Shown one piece after another: positions 25,917 to 31,700 of a stretch of DNA of 34,413 nucleotides. Within the stretch, counting starts at the first letter, position 1; every line of letters starts with the position of its first letter. The notes under the pieces are model-generated. The model saw only the letters and a list, made by a program, of their open reading frames with translations. It was not told the DNA's origin and did not search any database. The DNA comes from a virus, in the IMG/VR virus record IMGVR_UViG_3300044712_000118, positions 1-34,413 of that record; one strand, given 5' to 3'. The position numbers and the translations under genes were made by a program.

Positions 25917-26071
25917 TGACCGTTTTGGTTTTCACCCTATTGCTCGGCGCATGGATTTTTCTCATCGCCGGGCAGTTAGAGGGTTTCTGGCAGGTCGGAA
26001 CTTATGTCATTGCGGCATGGTTTCTTTTTGCCGCTTTGTGGAACGCTTGGCAGATGAGCCGTGAGGACTGA
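25916..26071 (+). CDS. Small two-span membrane protein
   Basis: A 51-residue protein (MTVLVFTLLLGAWIFLIAG, then YVIAAWFLFAALWNAW, ending SRED) with two hydrophobic segments. The ATG overlaps the stop codon of the HNH gene (TAATG) and the end overlaps the next gene by 11 bases. The gene is below usual calling length but is compact, coupled on both sides, and coding-like. Function unknown. Confidence 0.65.
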   Translation: MTVLVFTLLLGAWIFLIAGQLEGFWQVGTYVIAAWFLFAALWNAWQMSRED

Positions 26072-26507
26072 GGCTTACTTTTCGGTTGTTGGTGTCAAAC
26101 CGGCACCTCAGGGGTCTAAAAAGTCAATTGGCAACAACCGGTTCATTGAGGCGTCAAAAGATTTAGAGCCTTGGCGTGAGGCTATTGGCGAGGCTATTGA
26201 GCGGATGTTTGTTGCAACCGTTGACAGGTCTTGTTTTGCACCTGACACGCCGTTAGAGGTTTGGGTGACGTTTGTGGTTCCTCGTCCGGCTACGGTCAAA
26301 GAGGCTGACCGCCCTTGGCCTATTAAACCGCCGGATACAGACAAATACCAACGCAGCCTTGGGGATGGCATGAGTTTGCCCCGTTATGTCAATCCCCCCT
26401 TGATACCGGACGATTCCCAGATTGTTCGTTGGCATGCTGAAAAGGTCTATGGGACTACGGGTGACATGGGGGCCAGAGTTGCCGTCAAAGTTGTTACCGA
26501 ACCGTAA
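26061..26507 (+). CDS. RusA-like Holliday junction resolvase
   Basis: A 148-residue protein starting with GTG. RusA hallmarks are visible: an opening strand (YFSVVGVKPAPQGSKKS), KPPDTDKYQRSLGDGM with conserved acids, and LIPDDSQIVRWHAEKVYG with two more, which together bind metal at the junction. It would cut branched DNA made during recombination and replication. It overlaps the small membrane gene by 11 bases. Confidence 0.88.
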   Translation: MRTEAYFSVVGVKPAPQGSKKSIGNNRFIEASKDLEPWREAIGEAIERMFVATVDRSCFAPDTPLEVWVTFVVPRPATVKEADRPWPIKPPDTDKYQRSLGDGMSLPRYVNPPLIPDDSQIVRWHAEKVYGTTGDMGARVAVKVVTEP

Positions 26508-26526
26508 TAAATAAATGCTGTAAATG

Positions 26527-26578
26527 TTTCATTTGTTTCAAAAGTGTGGTAATCTTTTTCTATGAGCCAGATTGGCTC
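26527..26578 (+). promoter_or_regulatory. Promoter-like module with TTTCA repeat and hairpin (copy 1)
   Basis: TTTCATTTGTTTCAAAA (26527-26543) is followed by TAATCT (26550-26555) as a possible -10. GAGCCA-GAT-TGGCTC, a six-pair, three-base-loop hairpin, lies at 26564-26578, and then comes a GAGAGGAAA start sequence. The same order, with a nearly identical box, occurs at 31331-31374. It probably starts the small-gene operon. Confidence 0.55.
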
Positions 26579-26598
26579 GGCACTTGAGAGGAAAACAA

Positions 26599-26784
26599 AT
26601 GTCAGTTCAAAAATATGCAGTTGGATTCAAGTTCATCGGAACTAACGATGTTGAATTTACCGTTACCGAAATCAAAACCGTTAATTGGGATGACGCTGCA
26701 CCAATGTTCTACGTGACCGTTACTGACGGCTACAACTTTTACACATTTGACCAAGATGAACTAAACAACAGGGTGGCCCTCTAA
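26599..26784 (+). CDS. Small protein of unknown function
   Basis: A 61-residue protein (MSVQKYAVGFKFIGTNDVEFTVTEIK ... YNFYTFDQDELNNRVAL) with a beta-strand pattern resembling small SH3-like or OB-like barrels. The ATG at 26599 is decided by the GAGAGGAAAACAA site; an in-frame TTG upstream would overlap it. The stop codon lies in the loop of a strong hairpin. Confidence 0.65.
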   Translation: MSVQKYAVGFKFIGTNDVEFTVTEIKTVNWDDAAPMFYVTVTDGYNFYTFDQDELNNRVAL

Positions 26785-26793
26785 GGGCCGCCC
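26771..26793 (+). terminator. Ten-pair hairpin spanning the stop codon
   Basis: GGGTGGCCCT (26771-26780) pairs with AGGGCCGCCC (26784-26793), with one wobble and a three-base CTA loop that overlaps the TAA stop. No T run follows, so it may be a processing, stability or translational coupling barrier between the first gene and the rest of the small-gene operon. Confidence 0.6.
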
Positions 26794-26814
26794 GGAGCAT
26801 TTGAGAAAAACCAA

Positions 26815-26985
26815 ATGTCAACCCTAAAATTTATTCTTGGCACCATTCTTTTCGTCCTCATCTACGGACTCATTGACCTAGTTGCTGGCCTAATCCCAGC
26901 ATGGGTCGGATTGCTATTCCTAGCATCACTCAGCATCGGTCTCATGCGTCTAGCATTCCTAATCGCAAGGGAGGCAAACAAATGA
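26815..26985 (+). CDS. Small membrane protein
   Basis: A 56-residue protein with two hydrophobic segments (LKFILGTILFVLIYGLIDLV, and AWVGLLFLASLSIGLMRLAFLI) and a basic-acidic end REANK. It is too short for usual calling but the codon use is regular and the 3' end overlaps the next ATG (ATGA). Function unknown. Confidence 0.6.
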   Translation: MSTLKFILGTILFVLIYGLIDLVAGLIPAWVGLLFLASLSIGLMRLAFLIAREANK

Positions 26986-27176
26986 CCCTAGAGCAACCGC
27001 AATACATCAAAGACATGCTAAACCTTGCCCGCATAACTTACATCGACTGGATGCTGCAACCAACCAAGACCGCATCAGAAAACCTTGCAAACGAACTTTC
27101 CAAAATCGCAGACGAACTAGACATTACCGAAACCGCTGCCCTAGAGATGGTTAAAGGCGATGAAACAACCAATTAG
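26982..27176 (+). CDS. Small acidic helical protein
   Basis: A 64-residue protein (MTLEQPQYIKDMLNLARITYIDWML ... LEMVKGDETTN). The ATG at 26982 is preceded by AAGGGAGGCAAACA. The end MVKGDETTN coincides with the start of the next gene. It weakly resembles the KGE-ending small proteins encoded further on. No family is recognised. Confidence 0.6.
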   Translation: MTLEQPQYIKDMLNLARITYIDWMLQPTKTASENLANELSKIADELDITETAALEMVKGDETTN

Positions 27177-27414
27177 TCAATGGATTATGGAACTCGAGCG
27201 TGAACGTCACGACACAACATGGCGCAAAGTCGAAAGACCATTACAACACCAACCAATCTTGCCACCCGTCGTCAAAGAAAAAAAGGAAACCAAAAAAGAC
27301 CGCTACCAACGTGACCAAGACTTTTTTGATGCTGGACGATACAAAGAGGGCGCAAGAGATGACCATGCTAAAAGGGCGTGGCTGAAAGTAACGAGAGGAA
27401 AAACAATTGGCTAA
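27160..27414 (+). CDS. Small basic protein
   Basis: An 84-residue protein rich in Lys, Arg and Glu (KEKKETKKDRYQRDQDFFDAGRYKEGARDDHAKRAWLKV). Basic and mostly helical. The start lies inside the preceding gene and its C-terminal RGKTIG is the translation of the next gene's GAGAGGAAAAACAATTG start region. Function unknown. Confidence 0.6.
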   Translation: MKQPISQWIMELERERHDTTWRKVERPLQHQPILPPVVKEKKETKKDRYQRDQDFFDAGRYKEGARDDHAKRAWLKVTRGKTIG

Positions 27415-27502
27415 ACATCGTTTGGAAAAACCGTCTCTTATGGAACGGTATTGGATTATTCGCCGGGCAATTATTTTTGCCATCTTTCGGAGACGCCGAT
27501 GA
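27407..27502 (+). CDS. Very small basic membrane-associated peptide (TTG start)
   Basis: A 31-residue open frame starting with TTG five bases after an exact GAGAGGAAA site and ending in a one-codon overlap with the next ATG. The sequence (MAKHRLEKPSLMERYWIIRRA IIFAIFRRRR) joins a hydrophobic segment to Arg-rich ends. Support is the ribosome binding site and the tight overlap; the coding status is uncertain. Confidence 0.5.
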   Translation: MAKHRLEKPSLMERYWIIRRAIIFAIFRRRR

Positions 27503-27696
27503 CGTTGTTCAATCCTTGGGGTCGCCCAGAGTATTACCACAATGAGATGAACCTTTTTGAATTAGGTCGTGAACAAGGCCAACATGAGGAACGTCAAGCA
27601 ATTCTTAAGTTGATGCGTGATTCGACTAAGAAACCAAGTGCAGCAATGGTCAAGATTATGGAGAGGATTGAAAATGCAGATTTGGACCGTAAATGA
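27499..27696 (+). CDS. Small protein, distant RIIKLL family member
   Basis: A 65-residue protein: MTLFNPWGRPEYYHNEMNLFELGREQGQHEERQAILKLMRDSTKKPSAA. The core G-x3-G-x4-ER-x-A-I-L-K-L resembles the recurring helix GxxxGxxxERRIIKLL seen in proteins at 28389, 28846, 29537 and 30620. It starts at ATG 27499 inside the end of the TTG gene. Confidence 0.6.
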   Translation: MTLFNPWGRPEYYHNEMNLFELGREQGQHEERQAILKLMRDSTKKPSAAMVKIMERIENADLDRK

Positions 27697-27901
27697 ACAA
27701 GATTGCTACGATGCGGGATTTGCTAACGGTGAACCGTATTGGCGTGGTTTAGAACAAGACCGTATTTTTGAGGCTGTTAACAAATGGTTGACTGAGCCAA
27801 TGGAGGCCGAAAGTTCTAACCTATTAGACATCATCCGAGGTGAAACAGAATGGCACTTGCAGAGATTGAACTACGCATTGAAGTTCTACAAGCCGGACTA
27901 A
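27674..27901 (+). CDS. Small protein, RIIKLL-related
   Basis: A 75-residue protein with MQIWTVNEQDCYDAGFANGEPYWRGLEQDRIFEAVNKWL and, after an acidic stretch, LLDIIRGETEWHLQRLNYALKFY. The D-A-G-x2-N-G, E-Q-D-R-I-F and I-I-R-G-E-T elements match the recurring family layout. The ATG at 27674 lies inside the preceding gene. The IIRGETEW codons contain the ribosome binding site and start of the next gene at 27850. Confidence 0.6.
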   Translation: MQIWTVNEQDCYDAGFANGEPYWRGLEQDRIFEAVNKWLTEPMEAESSNLLDIIRGETEWHLQRLNYALKFYKPD

Positions 27902-27969
27902 AAGGCTTGAAAGCCGAGGCAAATGAAATTGAAAACCGCATCAACGAACTAGAGGAAAGAATCAAATGA
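27850..27969 (+). CDS. Very small coiled-coil protein
   Basis: A 39-residue frame (MALAEIELRIEVLQAGLKGLKAEANEIENRINELEERIK) with a clear heptad pattern, so a short coiled coil. It starts within the preceding gene after GAGGTGAAACAGA and its stop overlaps the redoxin ATG (ATGA). The heptads and coupling make it convincing despite the length. Confidence 0.65.
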   Translation: MALAEIELRIEVLQAGLKGLKAEANEIENRINELEERIK

Positions 27970-28211
27970 AAGTAACCGTTTGGACTACCCAGTCATGCGT
28001 TCAATGTATGCAGACTAAGAAACAGTTTGATAAGTTGGGTATTCGTTATGACGAGATGGCTCTTGAGCAACACCCTGAGAAACTTGAGGAATTTAAGGCT
28101 AAGGGTTTATTGCAGGCCCCGATTATTGAAACTGATACCCGCACATGGACCGGATTCCGTTTGGACAAGATTAAGTCATTGGCTAATCACTTGTTTGGTG
28201 AGAACAAATGA
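27966..28211 (+). CDS. nrdH: NrdH-type redoxin (glutaredoxin-like)
   Basis: An 81-residue thioredoxin-fold protein with the CxxC active site C11-V-Q-C14 in TTQSCVQCMQTKK, the cis-proline region QAPII (about 50-55) and WTGFRLDKIKSL close to the NrdH signature. NrdH donates electrons to class Ib ribonucleotide reductase; no reductase gene is present here, so it would serve the host enzyme. It overlaps the coiled-coil gene by four bases and its end FGENK overlaps the next start. Confidence 0.87.
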   Translation: MKVTVWTTQSCVQCMQTKKQFDKLGIRYDEMALEQHPEKLEEFKAKGLLQAPIIETDTRTWTGFRLDKIKSLANHLFGENK

Positions 28212-28396
28212 GTGACAAAATCGACATTGATGTTTATGGGCGAGACGGCGGAATGTTTAGCACGAGTGGCTTTTGGTGTGAGATAGATGGGATGCGCTAC
28301 GAAGCCATAAGCATTTGGGCATTAGACACTTTGCTAGATGAAGAGGGTATTCAAAAAGGCAGAAACTTGCATTACAAGGGAGAAACAAATGAGTGA
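28208..28396 (+). CDS. Small acidic protein
   Basis: A 62-residue protein (MSDKIDIDVYGRDGGMFSTSGFWCEIDGMRYEAISIWALDTLLDEEGIQ) with beta strands then a helix. It ends YKGETNE, the translation of the next gene's ribosome binding site and start. No family is recognised. Confidence 0.6.
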   Translation: MSDKIDIDVYGRDGGMFSTSGFWCEIDGMRYEAISIWALDTLLDEEGIQKGRNLHYKGETNE

Positions 28397-28709
28397 ACTA
28401 AATATTACTGAATTGGTAAATGCAAAAGTTGTTGAATTTGGCAATGAACGTTTTTTAGAGGGCTGGAAAGGTGCTGAGAAACGCATTATCAAACTTTTAG
28501 AAAGCGTTGAGGGAACTTACTACGAAGAAGAGGGTGCTTGGTCGCTTAAAGACGGCATCAACCTAGCACTTGAACTTATCAAGGGAGAGAACAAGCACAC
28601 TCACGAGATAGATGTATTTGGTTCGCCCTGTGATTGTGGAACACGCCACGAATACTGCAACAACTGTAATTGGGTTGAGTTTTGCGAAATAGAGGGAGAG
28701 AAAGAGTGA
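28389..28709 (+). CDS. RIIKLL-family protein with C-terminal zinc knuckle
   Basis: A 106-residue protein: NERFLEGWKGAEKRIIKLLESVEGTYYEEEGAW, then LALELIKGENKHTHEID, then a cysteine-rich end (CDCGTRHEYCNNCNWVEFC). The knuckle (C-x-C, C-x2-C, C) suggests zinc binding. The first two blocks are shared with proteins at 28846 and 30620. The ATG at 28389 lies within the previous gene. Function unknown. Confidence 0.65.
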   Translation: MSELNITELVNAKVVEFGNERFLEGWKGAEKRIIKLLESVEGTYYEEEGAWSLKDGINLALELIKGENKHTHEIDVFGSPCDCGTRHEYCNNCNWVEFCEIEGEKE

Positions 28710-28849
28710 GCCTAGAACTTCGTTGCCCTGCTGGGCATGGTGTTTGGCCAGCCTATCCGCTACGAATAGAAAACAGATGCACGACCTGCCACCTGCCACT
28801 AGTTGCAGTCTGGCTTACCCCTATACAAAGAAATGAGGAAATGAAATGA
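28706..28849 (+). CDS. Very small zinc-ribbon-like protein (GTG start)
   Basis: A 47-residue frame starting with GTG (TGA stop of the previous gene overlaps it) and ending in ATGA with the next gene. The sequence MSLELRCPAGHGVWPAYPLRIENRCTTCHLPLVAVW has Cys and His pairs (CPAGH ... CTTCH) that look like a zinc ribbon. Support is the overlap on both sides and the motif. Confidence 0.55.
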   Translation: MSLELRCPAGHGVWPAYPLRIENRCTTCHLPLVAVWLTPIQRNEEMK

Positions 28850-29244
28850 AGAAATATCTAACACATGAGGAAGCAAGATTTCTTATCAACCACGCCAAAA
28901 CCAACCAAAATGATGAATGGCTATCTGGCTGGGATTCAGGCAGAGCCTATGGAAGGTTTTGTGAACAGCAAGACGTTTCAAAAGAGAAACAAATAAGCAC
29001 AAATAACAGCAAAACAGATACACACATTTACAACATCGTCAAAAATCCACCTAAAGAGTTCACTGAGCCTTGCGAGTGTTGTGGAGTGTCAGAGTTTCAG
29101 TTAGGCGTGAAGCACGCTGAGGAACGCATTATCAAGTTGTTGGATACGGTTGAGGGCCATGAGGCAATGATGATTGCTTATGAGGGTGAGCCTGAGATGA
29201 AGACCTTAGTCAAACTAATTAAAGGAGAAAGTAATGAGATTTAG
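28846..29244 (+). CDS. RIIKLL-family protein
   Basis: A 132-residue protein. After a helical start (KKYLTHEEARFLINHAKTNQNDEWLSGWDSGRAYGRF) a cysteine pair CECCGVSEFQ precedes GVKHAEERIIKLLDTVEGHEAMM and LVKLIKGESNEI. The order of a Cys-x2-Cys knuckle, RIIKLL helix and LIKGE tail links it to 28389 and 30620. The LIKGESNEI codons contain the next gene's ribosome binding site and ATG. Confidence 0.65.
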   Translation: MKKYLTHEEARFLINHAKTNQNDEWLSGWDSGRAYGRFCEQQDVSKEKQISTNNSKTDTHIYNIVKNPPKEFTEPCECCGVSEFQLGVKHAEERIIKLLDTVEGHEAMMIAYEGEPEMKTLVKLIKGESNEI

Positions 29245-29419
29245 ATTGAAGATTGCTTTATGGTTGGCAACAAGGATTGGTGGGTATGACTTTCTAAATT
29301 GGGCAGGGTGCATTGCTTGGGAAGCGCAGGAAGATGATTACGCCACCATTACGACAATATGGCATTTGTATGACCGTGAAAAATTTATGAAAGAGATGAG
29401 GAAGAGAAAGAATGTTTGA
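29234..29419 (+). CDS. Small protein of unknown function
   Basis: A 61-residue protein (MRFRLKIALWLATRIGGYDFLNWAGCIAWEAQEDDY ... YDREKFMKEMRKRKNV) with an amphipathic or membrane-seeking N-terminus. The ATG lies within the preceding LIKGESNEI codons after AAAGGAGAAAGTA. No family is recognised. Confidence 0.55.
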   Translation: MRFRLKIALWLATRIGGYDFLNWAGCIAWEAQEDDYATITTIWHLYDREKFMKEMRKRKNV

Positions 29420-29540
29420 TGTTTTATTTGCAATAGCACTTGGACTATTCATGGGGCTAGGTATTGGCCTCCCTGCTGGTGTTGAGTTGGCGTATAAGCG
29501 TCAACAAATGGTCAAGAAGTATGAGGAAGAAACAAAATGA
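29412..29540 (+). CDS. Very small membrane protein
   Basis: A 42-residue frame (MFDVLFAIALGLFMGLGIGLP AGVELAYKRQQMVKKYEEETK) with one membrane segment and a basic C-terminus, positive-inside on the C-terminal side. The ATG is in the end of the previous gene and the stop overlaps the next ATG (ATGA). Support is the gene-like overlap pattern and hydrophobicity. Confidence 0.6.
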   Translation: MFDVLFAIALGLFMGLGIGLPAGVELAYKRQQMVKKYEEETK

Positions 29541-29791
29541 GAGTCTGGACTGATAGGGAAGTTCGTGACTTGTTCATGGGTGTCAATGTTGCTAGGTCAA
29601 ATGACCGCTCTGACGCAGAGATGAAACAGTTTGACCGTTGGCTTGTGGCACACGATAAGGGTGTTGCTAAGAATACCGAGGCTCGCATCATCAAACTGAT
29701 AGCAGACTTTCAGTTTAACGGTATGTCGCACGAGGTAAATGACGAATTTTGCAGACAAATAATCGAATATATCAAGAGAGATAACAAATGA
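29537..29791 (+). CDS. Small RIIKLI-containing protein
   Basis: An 84-residue protein (VWTDREVRDLFMGVNVARSNDRSDAEMKQF ... TEARIIKLIADFQFNGMSHEVNDEFCRQIIEYIKRDNK). The A-R-I-I-K-L-I helix and the terminal I-I-E-Y-I-K-R-D-N-K are divergent forms of the family's RIIKLL and LIKGEN blocks. Confidence 0.62.
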   Translation: MRVWTDREVRDLFMGVNVARSNDRSDAEMKQFDRWLVAHDKGVAKNTEARIIKLIADFQFNGMSHEVNDEFCRQIIEYIKRDNK

Positions 29792-30009
29792 GCGGCAACC
29801 TTTACCGTGTAGAGTTTCGCAAATCGGAACCTCAATTCATTTGGGCTGAGGACGCAGACGCCGCAGCAACAAAGGCATCAGAGAACGTTGGCTCAATAGT
29901 TCGACCTGCAACTATGGACGAAATGCTTGATTGGGCGCATCTTGAGATTGAACTTGCCAAAATCACACTTGCAGAGATTCAAAAAGAGTTTGGAATTGAC
30001 TGCGAATGA
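29788..30009 (+). CDS. Small acidic protein
   Basis: A 73-residue protein (MSGNLYRVEFRKSEPQFIWAEDADAAATKASENVGSIV ... IQKEFGIDCE), with an initial beta pair and helices. It begins in the ATGA of the previous gene and ends overlapping the next ATG (GCGAATGA). No family is recognised. Confidence 0.6.
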   Translation: MSGNLYRVEFRKSEPQFIWAEDADAAATKASENVGSIVRPATMDEMLDWAHLEIELAKITLAEIQKEFGIDCE

Positions 30010-30620
30010 GACCCTGCATCAACGAATGTAAAATCAACCCCAAATCTGAAATCCCAGAATACCGGGAGGCGACAAGAGGGCTACTATGCGAAACTTGTTA
30101 TAGCGAATTGCGTGATGCTCTAAGTTTGGCCCCGGAAATTGTTTACCACCTGCGGTCAATCTACGGCGCATTATCAGGCCATTCAACTGACGGCTCTCAA
30201 AAGGTAAAACGAGAACCACCTGCACCATTGAACCTTTCAGCGTTTGAATTATCCGAAAACATTTATCGAACACTTGTTGGAAACAAAATTCCGATGAAGT
30301 CGACACCTGTTTCGGTTGCAGCCGCAGTAAGTGAAAAAACAAATGAATCACTCAGCGTTTATGACGTGATTGTGAATCTGGATTCGGTAAAGGAAATGTC
30401 AAGGGTTATCAAGATGGTTAAGACGGCTCGTAAGGTTTATCCGTTGCATGAGGAAATTCGTAAGACTGCGATGCCTTGCCCGGAGTGTAATTTGTTGACA
30501 GTTTATACACCGCCGCAGCATTTGGGCGATGTTCTCAAGGTGTCGTGTGAGGCATGCGGGTTTGAGGTGCCACCGGACAAGATTGCGTTTTATGCTCACC
30601 TTGCCGAAAAGGGGTTGTGA
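30006..30620 (+). CDS. Zinc-finger protein, actinophage accessory family
   Basis: A 204-residue protein with two metal knuckles: an N-terminal CINECKINP ... LLCETCYSELRDAL (residues 4-40) and a C-terminal CPECNLLTVYTPP ... VSCEACGFEVPPD (about 160-195). The middle is helical with a Pro/Ser-rich linker. The family is recurrent in actinophages near other small DNA-associated genes. A DNA-binding or transcription-modulating role is plausible but unproved. Confidence 0.6.
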   Translation: MRPCINECKINPKSEIPEYREATRGLLCETCYSELRDALSLAPEIVYHLRSIYGALSGHSTDGSQKVKREPPAPLNLSAFELSENIYRTLVGNKIPMKSTPVSVAAAVSEKTNESLSVYDVIVNLDSVKEMSRVIKMVKTARKVYPLHEEIRKTAMPCPECNLLTVYTPPQHLGDVLKVSCEACGFEVPPDKIAFYAHLAEKGL

Positions 30621-30817
30621 TGGACACACCTTACACTCAAGGTTTCAAGGCTGGGCTTGCATGGGAGCGTGAACGCATTATCAAACTGTTGCTAGAACAC
30701 CAACCAGAGGTAGGTGTTGATAGTGGATTTGTTTATTGCTCTTGCGGCATTTCTGAAATTTGGTATACAGAACACTCAATCGAACTTATCAAGGGGGAGA
30801 CAAATGGGGAAACCTAA
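30620..30817 (+). CDS. RIIKLL-family protein
   Basis: A 65-residue protein: MDTPYTQGFKAGLAWERERIIKLLLEHQPEVGV, then SGFVYCSCGISEIWYTEHSIELIKGETNGET. It is the cleanest example of the family: G-x3-G-x2-W-E-R-E-R-I-I-K-L-L, then C-x-C-G, then I-E-L-I-K-G-E-T-N. Its last codons supply the ribosome binding site and start of the gene at 30804. Confidence 0.67.
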   Translation: MDTPYTQGFKAGLAWERERIIKLLLEHQPEVGVDSGFVYCSCGISEIWYTEHSIELIKGETNGET

Positions 30818-31034
30818 ATGCTCTAAAGATAACTGCGATAAACCAAATCACGCTAAAACATTTTGCCTAAATCATTACATGGCTTACTATCGCAGCCAAC
30901 AACCCGACCAAACAATTCAAAAAACGGTTGCAGCAATTCGCAGACGTGAACGCAAACGCATCATCCGTCAAATAGAAAAACTGCCCATCCATCTAATCCG
31001 ATGGGAAATCATTAACTACTTGGAGAGAAAATAA
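30804..31034 (+). CDS. Small zinc-knuckle basic protein
   Basis: A 76-residue protein with a knuckle CSKDNCDKPNHAKTFCLNHYMAYYRS, then a basic helix (AAIRRRERKRIIRQIEKL). The knuckle resembles the N-terminal finger of the endonuclease VII protein encoded at 21596, suggesting a free-standing copy. It starts inside the previous gene and shares one base with the next ATG. Confidence 0.62.
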   Translation: MGKPKCSKDNCDKPNHAKTFCLNHYMAYYRSQQPDQTIQKTVAAIRRRERKRIIRQIEKLPIHLIRWEIINYLERK

Positions 31035-31141
31035 TGGCTTTGTTTGGTTGGTGTCTAAGCAATCACCATAACAGTTGCCTTAAAACAATCCCTGACTACA
31101 AGTGCAGTTGCGACTGCCATCGAGAGGAAACAAATGCGTGA
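31034..31141 (+). CDS. Very small Cys-rich protein
   Basis: A 35-residue frame (MALFGWCLSNHHNSCLKTIPDYKCSCDCHREETNA) with a dense cluster of Cys and His (CSCDCH). The TAATG overlap and the GAGAGGAAA site inside its 3' end support its coding status. It may bind zinc or an iron-sulfur cluster; this is a guess. Confidence 0.5.
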   Translation: MALFGWCLSNHHNSCLKTIPDYKCSCDCHREETNA

Positions 31142-31328
31142 CGAGGTTCTAACAATCCGAGCCGCCGCTGCCAGAATCGGCAAAAGTGAGAAAACAATTT
31201 ACAACTGGATAAACGCCGGACATCTCCACCCTTTACGTCAATACGTGCTACTCTCGGAATTAGTTGTTGTTGAACGTGCAATGGCTGAAAAAAGAGGTCG
31301 TCCACGAAAATCAGACACGCCGAGTTAG
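31134..31328 (+). CDS. Helix-turn-helix DNA-binding protein with AT-hook-like tail
   Basis: A 64-residue protein with a MerR/excisionase-type helix-turn-helix (VLTIRAAAARIGKSEKTIYNWINAGHLHPLR, residues 4-35) and an AT-hook-like RGRPRKSD tail. It has an exact GAGAGGAAACAA site. The TTTCA box/hairpin module (31331-31374) directly follows, so it may control that promoter and the similar one at 26527. In phages such proteins act as Cox/Xis or small regulators; no integrase is present here. Confidence 0.72.
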   Translation: MRDEVLTIRAAAARIGKSEKTIYNWINAGHLHPLRQYVLLSELVVVERAMAEKRGRPRKSDTPS

Positions 31329-31330
31329 GA

Positions 31331-31374
31331 TTTCAAATGTTTCAAAACGAAATGCTATGCTTGCCGCAGGCAAG
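31331..31374 (+). promoter_or_regulatory. Promoter-like module with TTTCA repeat and hairpin (copy 2)
   Basis: TTTCAAATGTTTCAAAA (31331-31347) differs from the copy at 26527-26543 at two positions. TATGCT (31356-31361) could be a -10. CTTGCC-GCA-GGCAAG (31360-31374) is a perfect six-pair, three-base-loop hairpin, the same size as that of copy 1, and a GAGAGGAAA start sequence follows. It is 87 bases upstream of the next gene. Confidence 0.55.
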
Positions 31375-31460
31375 GATTATACCCTGCCCAATCTTGTTTG
31401 ATTCCCCGACAAAACAGAATAAAAGACCCCCGCAAAGTCCATTGGTCGAGAGGAAATAAC

Positions 31461-31700
31461 ATGCTATTGGACGGATTACAACCACCTATCAAGTTTTACC
31501 CATGCAAAATTCGAGAACTCTACGAGACGCTCGACCCTAAAGACGCAGACATTCTAAGAAACTGCATCGGAGATTTAGAGGCATGGGGCGCAAAAACCCT
31601 AAGCAACGCACTCAACGAACGAGGCGTCACCGTATCAGACCTCAGCATTTCACGTCACCGCAAGAATCTTTGCTCATGCGGAAAGATGACCAATGCTTGA
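31461..31700 (+). CDS. Small DNA-binding-like protein
   Basis: A 79-residue protein (MLLDGLQPPIKFYPCKIRELYETLDPKDADILRN) with helices and a terminal RHRKNLCSCGKMTNA that resembles the end of small actinophage helix-turn-helix proteins (SxxxIxRHRxxxCxC). The conserved layout LxxLDxxD...LxxAL...GVxVSxxxIxRH is a helix-turn-helix pattern. It overlaps the phosphoesterase gene by eight bases, so the two may act together. Confidence 0.6.
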   Translation: MLLDGLQPPIKFYPCKIRELYETLDPKDADILRNCIGDLEAWGAKTLSNALNERGVTVSDLSISRHRKNLCSCGKMTNA

